Below, in pieces: positions 33,984 through 42,558 of a stretch of 64,000 nt of DNA; position 1 is the first letter of the stretch, and each line of letters starts with the position of its first letter. The notes beneath the pieces were generated by a model, which did no database searches, was not told the origin of the DNA, and saw only the letters and a list, made by a program, of their open reading frames with translations. The stretch is from Gloeopeniophorella convolvens. Lineage: Eukaryota > Basidiomycota > Agaricomycetes > Russulales. The stretch is taken from assembly GCA_022496205.1 (NCBI GenBank), contig WTXD01000042.1, positions 167,078 through 231,077 on the forward strand, in the 5' to 3' direction. The translations under genes and the position numbers were made by a program.

Positions 33984-34526
33984 TCAGCGAGCACCGCTGC
34001 TATGCTCGTTGCGAATCACGTCAGGCAATGGAAGACGGGCCAAATGTCCACCATCTGGACTGTATGCCATGTTGTATAACCTCACCAAGTCGCTGCGCAA
34101 ATCAATGAGCGTCAAAGCGCGGTAGGTCTGAGGTCCGTTCTGCTGCTCCTCGCGGCGATATTCATCCTTGAGCTCCTCCAACCTCATCAACAATACTTCA
34201 GGAGTTGGCCCCGACCTGGGAGTACCGTTTACATCCTGGTATGCACGCTGCAGCCACGCGGGAAACAGCGATAAGTCGAAGTGGTTGTCTGCGGTGATCA
34301 TTATTATTATTACAGTTCTGATCGCACAGGGCTACTGACCAACAGGACTGGGGGGGCCACCCGTCGCATGCCCGCCGCCACGCCCACGATTTCCTCGGGT
34401 ACCACGAGCACTCCCACACGCTGCGCCTCGAGCACGGGGCGGCGAGGTGGGAGGCGTGGGGGCACTGCTGCGTCGACGGTGGCCACCACGACCGGCAGTG
34501 GTACTTCGGATGCTTGAGGATGGCAT
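33984..34526 (-). CDS. Small two-exon gene, Arg/Gly-rich N-terminus, unknown function
   Basis: The ATG at 34526 opens an exon rich in Arg, Gly, Pro and Ser, including HRRRSSAPTPPTSPP and RGTRGNRGRGGG, a basic low-complexity region suited to nucleic-acid binding or nuclear import. A 51-bp intron (34289-34339, GTCAGT..CAG) leads in frame into exon 2, ending at a TGA at 33984. Exon 2 encodes an amphipathic region with LSLFPAWLQRAYQDV and LMRLEELKDEYRREEQQ, then DLRSDLVRLYNMAYSPDGG. Total about 163 residues. The open second exon would otherwise start at an internal ATG inside the intron, so the spliced model is preferred. No stop or frameshift is seen, unlike its neighbours. No family recognised. 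Confidence 0.6.
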
Positions 34527-34581
34527 TACGCGGAGAAACGGTCACCACTTCACAAGCAACAAGTCAATAAATGGAGTTGAC

Positions 34582-34587
34582 TTTATA
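34582..34587 (-). promoter_or_regulatory. TATAAA box before the two-exon gene
   Basis: The minus strand reads GGATATAAAGTCAACTCC, placing TATAAA about 56 bases upstream of the ATG at 34526. The spacing suits a short 5' untranslated region. Confidence 0.45.
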
Positions 34588-34589
34588 TC

Positions 34590-35474
34590 CGTCTCGAGTC
34601 TCCTTCCATTCCAGTACACGTTGGTCATGGGTACAATAATGAGCAGTGGTCTAACCTTCGAGAAGTCCTCAAAGTCACCTGGATCGCCGCACGAGCACCT
34701 CTCTCTGAGGCTCTCATGCTGTGTGATTTAGGAGCGGCATGGGCGTATGGCACCTGATCTAGAAGATAGCGAAGAGATAAAAGATATTAAAGATATCGCT
34801 ATCCTCAATAGTTCCTTTGTGCTTCTTTCACCGTGTGGTCCAGTAGATCAATCTTATCGTTTACGTGCCATCGCATTGCAAGATTTTCTTGAGAGAGCCA
34901 TGAGGCAGTCATGTTGATTGCAATCGGCTTCCTCCAATACACTGCAATATACACTATCCAATATCGATACCAAGCAGCGAGCATCCGGGGCGCAAACTGT
35001 TGATGTCACCACAATCTGCACCGAACGTGACCCAAGCACTGGGTCTTCCCGTGAATGCGCCAGCTGCCTCGATGGGCGTCCGAGACGCCCGCTGCTACAC
35101 CATCGCCGCCAATATTGCCTCACCACAGACATCACATAAGCCCAAAATGGGTCGTTGCGCACCCACAACATGGCGGGTGTCTGAGACGCCCACATCTTGC
35201 ATTGTTCCAGTCACGAGGAGAGTGATGGTTTGAGTTTGCGTGGTTATCGATGGTGCTTACCAATGGGCGTCCGGGACGCCCGCTCCATAACAAGCTGCCC
35301 CACGGGACACGCACCCGTGTGGAAGAAAGCAATCGCGACGATGTGAATACAAAAGAAGTACGCCGGCGACAGAGGACAACTACAGAATAGGACAAGCATC
35401 AATGGCAGCCCACGTACCTTCCTGACCCCTGGCGCTCTCATTCGCCATCCTGGATATTGCACTCTCCATTCTCC
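34590..35474. other. Intergenic DNA with palindromes, no clear gene
   Basis: It holds three of the nine palindromes (35074, 35175, 35265). The minus-strand frame 34854-35195 crosses two palindromes and shows no protein-like conservation, so I do not call it. Otherwise nothing recognisable. Confidence 0.4.
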
Positions 35475-36705
35475 TCAGTCGTCTCGCTGCAGTTGAAGCT
35501 CACGGCGTTGCTTGACGTATTCACGGAGGCGATGTCACGAACACTAGGGCCTCAAGGAGGTCGAACTGCTCAGAACACTAGAGCAAATCCAGCCCTACCA
35601 GTAAATACCCTACGCGTCGCTCACAATGCGACACGTACCACTCACATTACGACTACAAGTCGAAATGTATCACGTGACCCTTCACCCCCATTCCTCGCCC
35701 TACTCCCTAATGGCCAATTAACCCTGGAATACCCTCAAGATCCTAGACTAGGGATCTCTCAGAATGGCCATATCACTCGTCCCAAAGTAATCAGAACCTT
35801 GATCAAGGTGAAACACTTCATGCGTCCTCTTTGGGACTCTGATCATCAAGAACTCCATGGGGCCTCAAGCCCCACTCTGCGATGGAATCTAAGAAGTGTA
35901 TCAGAGAGGAGAGGTTATGGGGAATCCCCTCTGGAATCCCCATCAGTAATTAGACCAGATTCGTCTGGGGGGTCTCCAGTAGTATATAAGACCCCCATGT
36001 ATCGCCCAGTGGTCCTCAGACTGTCCATCTGTGGCACTCTTATCTGTACCTAGCACTGCAATAGCACTGTTAGTGTGTTCCCTCTCTGCTCCTGCATATC
36101 GCAGCTCATCTTCTGCCTATCCCCTTCAAACGCTCTCCAAACTCTGCTATCCTCTCTGCGCGCACTCCGTGAGTGAGTCCTGACAGGCAGATCCTTTGAC
36201 TTAGATGAAGGTCCTTAAGAATCATAAGCTCGCGATCGAAATCAGCAGCAGGTTGTTCCTTGATGTGTTCCTCAATGCTCTCAACATCGGTGCAGGCGTC
36301 CTGCTTGCAGCGGCAAATCATTGCTAGGAATTCATCCGGGGAACCGATGAGAGTGGGCAAGCGAGCAGGGGCCTCATCGTCATCTGACCTGCTGCTAAGC
36401 TTATCCTTGCAACCAGCAAGAAGGTGTGGATCATCTTTCAACCACCAGGTGGTCGCATGGGCCACGATGAATGAACTAGCCTAAGCGATAGCAGCCTCAA
36501 TCTCGGGATTTTGATGGCCCTAGTAGTCATTGACCTCCGGATACTGGTAGTGATCACACTGCAAAGAAAGCGAGCAGAAAGAATGAAGAGAAGAAAATAT
36601 GTGCATACTATGTGATTGGCTTGAACAGCCAACTGGTCAGGATGCTCATGAAGCGCCCTGACGGCAGACAGGATTAGAGAGTAGGCAGCCAAGTGAAGCG
36701 CATTA
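35475..36705 (-). pseudogene. Unrecognised intron-containing gene, broken by stops and an LTR C
   Basis: An exon encoding AAYSLILSAVRALHEHPDQL (about 36690-36606) is followed by an apparent intron (about 36557-36605, GTATGC..GCAG). The next exon begins CDHYQYPEVNDY and continues through ASSFIVAHATTWWLKDDPHL and a helical acidic stretch to about 36186. Two in-frame TAG codons (about 36520 and 36482) are each one C-to-T step from CAG. An LTR C (35533-36185) splits the frame; beyond it a charged segment REYVKQRRELQLQRDD ends at a TGA at 35475. The joined protein would be at least 200 residues, predominantly helical. No family recognised. It shares strand and decay pattern with the ~880-codon gene. 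Confidence 0.5.
35533..36185 (+). mobile_element. LTR family C, near-TSD GGCGA/GGCAG
   Basis: Complete LTR from TGTCACGAACACTAGGG to GAGTCCTGACA with TATATAAGACCCCC near 35983. Flanks GGCGA (35528-35532) and GGCAG (36186-36190) share three bases, so the duplication may have mutated. It splits the broken gene around it. Confidence 0.9.
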
Positions 36706-36810
36706 ATCTATCAAAGAAAGCAGTAATCTGGGGATCATGCGGGAGATAAGGCTTTCGTTCATGAGAATATGATGATCCAACACACGCAACCTGAGCCGGA
36801 GCACACTGCG

Positions 36811-37336
36811 TGTTGAGACGGACAGGACTCAGGACAGGAAGGACGTCTCTGATTAGATTAGATAAGGGACTCGGTGATCTGCGAGCTATCTGATCTACAA
36901 TGTATATGACATCATTATGTTCTAGCCCCTAAGGCTATACCTACTCTCGTTCCTGTTCTAGATTCTTCCGGGCTCTTCCATGACCCACATGCAGTTCCGG
37001 TTTGACCCACCTGCAGTTCCGGTCGACCCACTTTAGTTCCGCTTTCACATGGGTCTCTGGTTATCACATGTTGCTGTTGTTTATCACATGCAAACCACAC
37101 TCCTTTTGTGTATATAAAGGACGCTGTTTTCGCCCTTGTAGCCTCAGTCTGTTGACTTCACTGACTGAGGCAAGTACTTTACTTCCGGAACTTCCGGACT
37201 TGCGCTTACCTAGTTACTTTAGCTTTGCTCTTGCTTGCCTAGGTATTGCGCCAATGACATTAAGTCTGTTGACTTCACTGACTGAGCTTTGCTCTTGCTT
37301 GCCTAGTTGGCACCCTGTTTCTGCTGCGCTTCAACA
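36811..37336 (+). mobile_element. LTR, family A2, no TSD
   Basis: Complete from TGTTGAGACGGACAGG to GCTTCAACA. Flanks CTGCG and AAATA differ. TATATAAAGGACGC lies near 37112. It separates the broken gene on its left from repeat family G on its right. Confidence 0.9.
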
Positions 37337-37489
37337 AAATATACGCAGACTGTTGCAGAGGAAGCAGAAATACAAATGGACGGTCATGACATAGGAGCAG
37401 TACAAATACAAAGGCCGTGACGAGATACAAGTGGCCGTGTATGCCTACGAGATGGGAAGACAGACAATCGCTGCAAAAGCGCTAGGAAA
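37337..37489 (+). other. Possible exon fragment
   Basis: One frame reads KYKGRDEIQVAVYAYEMGRQTIAAKALGKGG and is followed by a GTGAGT donor-like sequence at about 37495. It may be the remnant of a gene interrupted by the LTR and by repeat G. No family recognised. Confidence 0.3.
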
Positions 37490-37895
37490 GGGAGGGTGAG
37501 TGACGCAAAATGACGCCCTGGCAGGGAGAGAGAAAAGCTCAGAAGTGAGAAACAAGGCAGTAACGATTTAGAAACCTACCTGGCAGGGAGAGAGAAAAGC
37601 TAGGGGCTCAGGATGCCCACAGCTTGCTCAATAACCCGCCCTGCCAGGGGACATGAGGGCTCCACACGGATCTGCCCATCCGCAACCAGAACAGCCACAG
37701 ACAGTTGTGACCCATGCCCAAGGTTCCTATCGTGAATTATTTGGTCAGCTGACCGATCCCATAGTGGGTGTACTGCTTGTATACTGACAAGGCTTGAGGC
37801 TTGCAGGCGCTGCCCGATGCCTGTGTGTGCAGCAAGGCTGCGGCACTAGAATCAACCCGCCGATTGGACTTCTGTAAACAAGCATGTTTAAAATC
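37490..37895. repeat. Repeat family G, copy 2, with the empty hAT target site
   Basis: Matches 17697-17970 joined to 21355-21480. The single GGGTGTAC at 37766-37773 corresponds exactly to the duplicated target of the hAT element, confirming that element's borders. Two GCAGGGAGAGAGAAAAGC repeats lie at about 37520 and 37584. Confidence 0.75.
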
Positions 37896-38189
37896 AACCA
37901 ATCGGCATGGCCTATGGGGAATGAGAGGACAAACCAGTGCAACCAGAGTTTGCAGGAGCTGGCACAAGCAGGCATGGGCCTAATCGGCCCGCTAGACCAT
38001 GCTTACTGTGCCGTCCCAGGACTTGGCCGTTTTGGTGATGTAGGTGAACTAGCATCTTGCAATGTCATCGTGTTACCACTCGTTATCTTGAGATGTCTTA
38101 TGCTTATCATTAAGAGTGTGAGTTTCATCAACTCTCATCAATCACAGTCGGTTTTGCTGATGTGTGGGGAGTTTGGTGGTATAGATGTG

Positions 38190-38625
38190 TAGATGCATAT
38201 GCATAAGTGTGTGAGCACATACGCACAAGCATGTAGATGCTTATGCATAAGCTCATGGGCATGTAGGCATGTATGCATAAGCGTGTAGACACTTGTGCTC
38301 GCATATATATATATGCACTGATGCTTGCTTATTTTTACTTTTGTTGACAGGGGCATGCATAAGCGCATGGACGCTTATGGGCGTTAGGACGGCATACTCA
38401 TAACATTTCCAACGATATATAATACATCCTGATATGTCTACTAATGAGTGAGATACAAGCTAATCTTCATTATAAACAAGCATCAGTGCATATATATATA
38501 TGCAAGCACAAGCGTCTACATGCTTATGTATACATGCCTACATGCCCATGAGCTTGCGCATAAGTGTCTACACGCTTGTGCATATGCGCTCACACGCTTA
38601 TGCATATGCATCTACATATCTATAC
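38190..38625. repeat. Inverted hairpin-rich repeat (two ~135-bp arms)
   Basis: The arm at about 38190-38325 and that at about 38480-38612 are imperfect inverse copies, each a string of short palindromes such as GCATAAGC and TGTAGATGCTTATGC. The apparent proteins 38138-38368 minus and 38448-38720 plus are the same His/Cys/Tyr-rich read-through of the two arms and are not genes. The centre shares ATATCGTT-like sequence with 21670-21715. Confidence 0.7.
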
Positions 38626-38749
38626 ATACACACTCATGCACTTATATATATGCATACATATATGCCCATCTGCTTATGCTTGTCTATATCTTTTTTCTTG
38701 CATTTACTACTGTTATATAAGCTATTACCTTCCATAAAAGGAAGCCCAA

Positions 38750-39196
38750 ACTCAACCATGAACCCTCAGTACACCACTTAAAAGTCCCTATAATATTAGA
38801 TTGCAACCATAGGCACCCATGTGCCTATGGTCACCACCTAGGGCTATTACCCCCTCTAAAATATCAGATCTCAACCACAGGCACCCATGTGCCTATGGTC
38901 ACTATCTAGGGATATTAACCCTCTTTAAAACATTAGATCTCAACCATAGGCACCCATGTGCCTATGGTCATCACCTAGAGATATTAACCCTCTCTAAAAT
39001 GTCAAATTGCAACCATAGGCACCCATGTGCCTATGGTCATCACCTAGGGATATTAACACACTCTAAAATGTCAGATCGCAACCATAGGCACCCATGTGTC
39101 TATGGTTCTTACCTAGGTTATTAAATGATAAAATCTAATTTGTTAGCTACTAACCCACCTACTAACCCTGACCCATAGCTAAAAGCAAGGTATAAT
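38750..39196 (+). repeat. Hairpin-array element J, copy 2 (five 69-bp units)
   Basis: A leader (CCCAAACTCAACCATGAACC) is followed by five units with a 69-bp period (68 for the first step; starts at 38811, 38879, 38948, 39017, 39086). It ends in the same terminal module finishing AAGCAAGGTATAAT at 39196. Each unit has the CCATAGGCAC / GTGCCTATGG hairpin. Confidence 0.88.
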
Positions 39197-39392
39197 TCGA
39201 CTAACCGCGTCACACCACTCCTGCACCACTGGTCGAGTTGGATTTAGGCAGACGAAGAGACGCTGTTGGCGAGGCGTACGGCGAGGCAGGGACCAGCAGA
39301 GAGGCGCGAAGGTACGAGCGATCACGATGTGGACTTTGGCACGCAGAACGAGGATTGAAGTCGCCCCGACTTCAAACGTAAGAGGGACGCAA
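39197..39392 (+). other. Possible 3' end of a Ty3 element before LTR D
   Basis: GC-rich sequence ending in a purine-rich run (AAGAGGGACGCAA) immediately before LTR D, like the polypurine tract GACGGGGGTAA that precedes the Gypsy-1 LTR. The coding content is too short to identify. Confidence 0.35.
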
Positions 39393-39933
39393 TGTCACGA
39401 ACTGTACGATATGTTTTCTTTTTCTGCTTATCTTCGATGTACGATACGAGCTCCGTTCCGACTCCATGACTCGGGGATGCTTATCTCTCATCCGTTATAC
39501 GATTCCTCCCTACTTCTTGACGCGCCCCTTATGCCATTAGACCACTACTGTACTTCTACCTAGGAGACCCACCCTGAGTCCGCTCTGACTCGGTATGACT
39601 CGATACTAGGACATTATGTAAACTGTTCTCCTTGTAGTACTTAAGGCATAGCAGTAGTACTCTAAGGCCTTAAGCCTGTTCTCCTTTGTCAATCGACGAG
39701 GTTACCAGGGAATCCGCGTGAGGGACTTGTTTGCCCAAGCATCGCGAGGTCTTCAGCTTTGAACTCGACGTACCGGAGGCCGATTGCCTCCAGCTTCAGA
39801 CATCACGTCTTATCCAGGATCCCGTGCACATTCACGTGCGCCTTCGAGGACCGGCTCACATCGAGACCGACTTACTGAACCTCGCTCGTCTCAGCCCTCG
39901 CCAGCTCCGCTCGCGCCGGCTCAGGCCGTGACA
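39393..39933 (+). mobile_element. LTR family D
   Basis: Complete from TGTCACGAACTGTACG to CAGGCCGTGACA (541 bp), matching 48187-48735 and 14442-15650. Flanks CGCAA and GATAC do not match. It may be the 3' LTR of an element otherwise lost. Confidence 0.88.
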
Positions 39934-40067
39934 GATACCCAGTTCACCCGGCTGCTCCGCTCGACAACTTCGTCGCTTGCTCGCTCCGCTCGCTGCGCTC
40001 CTCGTCGTCTCACATCGCCCCAAACCCAACCATGAACCCTCAGTACACCACTTAAAAGTCCCTATAA
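39934..40067 (+). repeat. Module shared with 42047-42150
   Basis: The CAGTTCACCCGGCTGCTCCG-to-CTCGTCGTCTC portion is nearly identical to 42048-42113. It ends in AACCATGAACCCTCAGTACACC, which is also found in the leader of hairpin array J copy 2. Confidence 0.6.
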
Positions 40068-40278
40068 TCGAGTCAGACCGAGTCAAAACAGACTTAAGGA
40101 GGATCTCCTAGGTAGAAGTACAGTAGTCGTCCAATGGCATAAGGGGCGCATCAAGAAATATGGGGGAATAGTATGATGGGTGAAAGATAAGCGTCCCTGA
40201 GTTACGAAGTTGGAACGGAACTTGTATCGTACAGGTGGAAATCGGAGAAAAAGAATTAGTATTGTACAGTTCATGACA
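40068..40278 (-). mobile_element. Truncated LTR family D
   Basis: The minus-strand first ~210 bp of LTR D (starting TGTCATGAACTGTAC at 40278) are present, then homology stops at the shared leader module. It is a broken fragment at a rearrangement junction. Confidence 0.75.
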
Positions 40279-40479
40279 AGAGCAAACATGTATGATAAGA
40301 GCAGAACAAAAGTCGACTTAAAGTGGAGAAAATAGAGGCTATATAGAGTGGTCTATCCTGAGATTGTTTAAACTAAACTATATGCTAAGCAAACATATAG
40401 TTTGATCTAAGCATCAGACAAGAAATCATGACACCCTGCCCTCAAACTGATGGCTGGGTAGGAGCCTGGGTTTAACCCC
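40279..40479 (-). other. Possible small LTR fragment with polypurine tract
   Basis: On the minus strand GAGGGCAGGG (about 40436-40445) is followed by TGTCATGATTTC, as a polypurine tract precedes an LTR, and a TATATAG lies near 40340. An inverted AAACTATATG / CATATAGTTT pair sits at about 40374-40412. It could be the end of another retroelement; evidence is thin. Confidence 0.3.
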
Positions 40480-41212
40480 TTCAAAATATTGGATTACAAC
40501 CATAGGCACTCATGTGTCTATGGTCACCATCTAGAACTATCAACCCCCTCTAAAATATTAAAATATGACCATAGGCACATAGGTGCCTATGGTTACTATC
40601 TAGGTTAACCATCTCTAAAATATCAAATTATAACTATAGACACCCATATGCCTATGGTCACCATCTAGAGCTATCAACCCTTTTTAAAACATTAAATTAC
40701 AACTATAGGCACATGGGTGTCTATAGTTATCATCTAGGGCTATGAACCCCCTTTAAAACATAAAATTACAACCATAGGCATCACCCAAGGCTATGAACCC
40801 TCTCTAAAATATCAGATCTCAACCACAGGCACCCATGTGCCTATGGTCACCACCAGGGATATTAACCCTCTCTAAAATGTCAGATTGCAACCATAGGCAC
40901 CCATATGCCTATGGTCACTATCTAGGGATATTAACCCTCTTTAAAACATTAGATCTCAACCATAGGCACCCATGTGCCTATGGTCATCACCTAGAGATAT
41001 TAACCCTCTTTAAAATGTCAGATTGCAACCACAGGCACCCATGTGCCTATGGTCATCACCTAGGGATATTGACACACTCTAAAATATCAGATCGCAACCA
41101 TAGGCACCCATGTGTCTATGGTTCTTACCTAGGTTATTAAATGATAAAATCTAATTTGTTAGCCACTAACCCACCTACTAACCCTGACCCATAGCTAAAA
41201 GCAAGGTATAAT
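40480..41212 (+). repeat. Hairpin-array element J, copy 3 (about ten units)
   Basis: About ten units of the 69-bp hairpin family. The first half is more diverged and some units show the loop in inverse orientation (CCAT versus ATGG, ATAG). The last five closely match copy 2. The terminal module ends AAGCAAGGTATAAT at 41212. Confidence 0.88.
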
Positions 41213-41315
41213 GGGTTAGCGGCGTCAGGGTTGGCGAAGGGAGGTTTATCCTTGATCTCAAGGAAGTGCGAACGGCTTTCGCACGGGGTTAGAAGGTGCG
41301 TGACCTGCATGGTGT

Positions 41316-41433
41316 CACGTGATCTTACGGAGAGTCCGGCCCGCGTCACGTGACCTTAGGGTTCCGTGACAGGTCACGTGCTTCGCACGTGACCGGGCCA
41401 GCCGGCCCGTTGTTTGTCAGGCTCCAGCACGTG
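41316..41433. repeat. Cluster of five CACGTG sites, two forming a perfect hairpin
   Basis: CACGTG occurs at 41316, 41347, 41375, 41386 and 41428. The third and fourth form GGTCACGTGC-TTC-GCACGTGACC (41372-41394), a perfect 10-bp stem with a 3-nt loop. It may be bHLH-type binding sites or a hairpin end of a mobile element. Confidence 0.7.
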
Positions 41434-42046
41434 GTAAGTTGTGTCTTATCATCGCGAGAGTCTATGCCAGTGAGTGCGGGGCGCCAACCCTACGGGGAAG
41501 GAAGGGCGAAGGAGGGGGGCAGTTCCCCTTAAGCCACACCGTCACACTTCACCGCATGATCCAGTCGTTGCATAGTCTATGAAAAGTAGATGATGATTCG
41601 CATACTGGTGATGTGTTGTGGGATGTCCCTTTTCGGGACTTGGCTTAGTGGAATACCTTTCGATAAGAGTTTAGACTCACGTGTGTTTTCACTCACAGAC
41701 TTCGGGAACACCCGCTCCGGTCCCTCGATGTACCGGTACGTCGTCATCACCTACGTCATACTGACGTCATTCCTTCTAGGCCCGTCTCGGCCTACGGAGA
41801 ATCAAGGTGGGTCTCGTTCTAGATTGTTCTTTCTGACGTCATTCAGGCCTCCACATCGGAGAAATGTGGGTCTTGTCGTCAGCCTGGCTTACGGCCATCA
41901 CTCCGGTGAGTCAGGATCGTTTACTGTCGCGTCCCCGCACCCCCGTTCGGGGTGTGGGATTAGCTGATGTAATCGTTAGCGGCAGGTGTTGATAAGCACT
42001 TGCGAAACTGGGGGGGAATCCCTCACTTCTCTCGTCTGAGGGATTC
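41434..42046 (+). other. Sequence before Gypsy-1, possibly a degraded LTR
   Basis: It contains several GACGTCA words (about 41764 and 41837) as in the Gypsy-1 LTR (46623-46650), but no overall match. The frame 41590-41967 has no recognised domain. It could be an unrelated 5' LTR or leader. Confidence 0.35.
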
Positions 42047-42150
42047 CCAGTTCACCCAGCCGCTCCGCTCGACAACTTCGTCGCTTGCTCGCTCCGCTCG
42101 CTGCGCTCCTCGTCGTCTCGCGTCGCTCCTAAACCCTAAACCCTAAACCC
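42047..42150 (+). repeat. Shared module ending in CCCTAAA telomere-like repeats
   Basis: 42048-42113 match 39939-40010. Directly after it, three CCCTAAA units (about 42128-42149) lie at the exact point where the truncated gag of Gypsy-1 begins. Confidence 0.7.
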
Positions 42151-42558
42151 TCAGATGCCACTCGCACCCAGACTCACCAGTCCTCTGGGAAGAAACAAGA
42201 GACTGGCGGCACTATCAAAACCCGCGCCGAGTTCCAGGCGTTCATGCGTGGGAAGTGCTACGGTTGTGGTTCGACCGACCACGTTAAAAAAGAGGGCAAC
42301 CACGAGCGGGACGTGTGCAACTGGTGCCGCAAGGCCGGGCACAGGTCCACAGTCTGCATGATCAGGCACATGGGGAAACCCAAGGCCGACATAAAGACTG
42401 CGGACGTCTCCGCAAACACATCCGCTGGCTCGACGGCCTCACCGCCGCCAGCACCCAAGAAAGAGCAGTCCTCCGCCGACAAGGACTCCATCAAGAAATT
42501 GATGGAACAGCAGGCGGAGATGCTGAAGCAAATAGAGGCGCTGAAGGCATCTTTTTAG
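42151..42558 (+). pseudogene. Ty3/gypsy gag C-terminus with two zinc knuckles (Gypsy-1), 5'-truncated
   Basis: Only about 135 residues of gag remain. A first knuckle (CYGCGSTDH) overlaps a second, fully canonical CX2CX4HX4C knuckle (CNWCRKAGHRSTVC). A Pro/Ser linker and a C-terminal helix (KKLMEQQAEMLKQIEALK) follow, before a TAG at 42556-42558. The N-terminal capsid region is missing; upstream lie stop codons within the CCCTAAA repeats. Zinc knuckles bind genomic RNA for packaging. The gag frame is followed in the -1 frame by protease through a TTTTTAG run. Confidence 0.8.

Larger units (their letters stand above)
29620..35281. repeat. Nine dispersed 17-bp palindromes, GGGCGTCNNNGACGCCC
   Basis: Sites are at 29620-29636 (with an extra AGGACGCCC after it), 29733-29749, 30272-30288, 33655-33671, 33757-33773, 33837-33853, 35074-35090, 35175-35191 and 35265-35281, with a half-site at 30357-30368. 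Two sites carry one C-to-T-type change in an arm (33757 and 35175). They flank but do not enter the gene at 30544-33288 and lie on both sides of the gene at 33984-34526. I noticed none elsewhere in the window. The pattern resembles a binding-site family for a regulator or transposase, such as subterminal repeats of a large DNA transposon. Confidence 0.85.

Noticed and set aside
35457..36053. 198-codon frame overlapping LTR C (also 15295-15651)
   Set aside because: It reads through the LTR sequence and appears wherever that LTR lies in this orientation; no protein features.
38138..38720. Two similar His/Cys/Tyr-rich proteins
   Set aside because: They are two readings of the same inverted hairpin repeat.
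22190..41212. Hairpin arrays as CRISPR arrays
   Set aside because: The whole 69-bp unit repeats, there are no unique spacers, no cas genes, and the host is a eukaryote.
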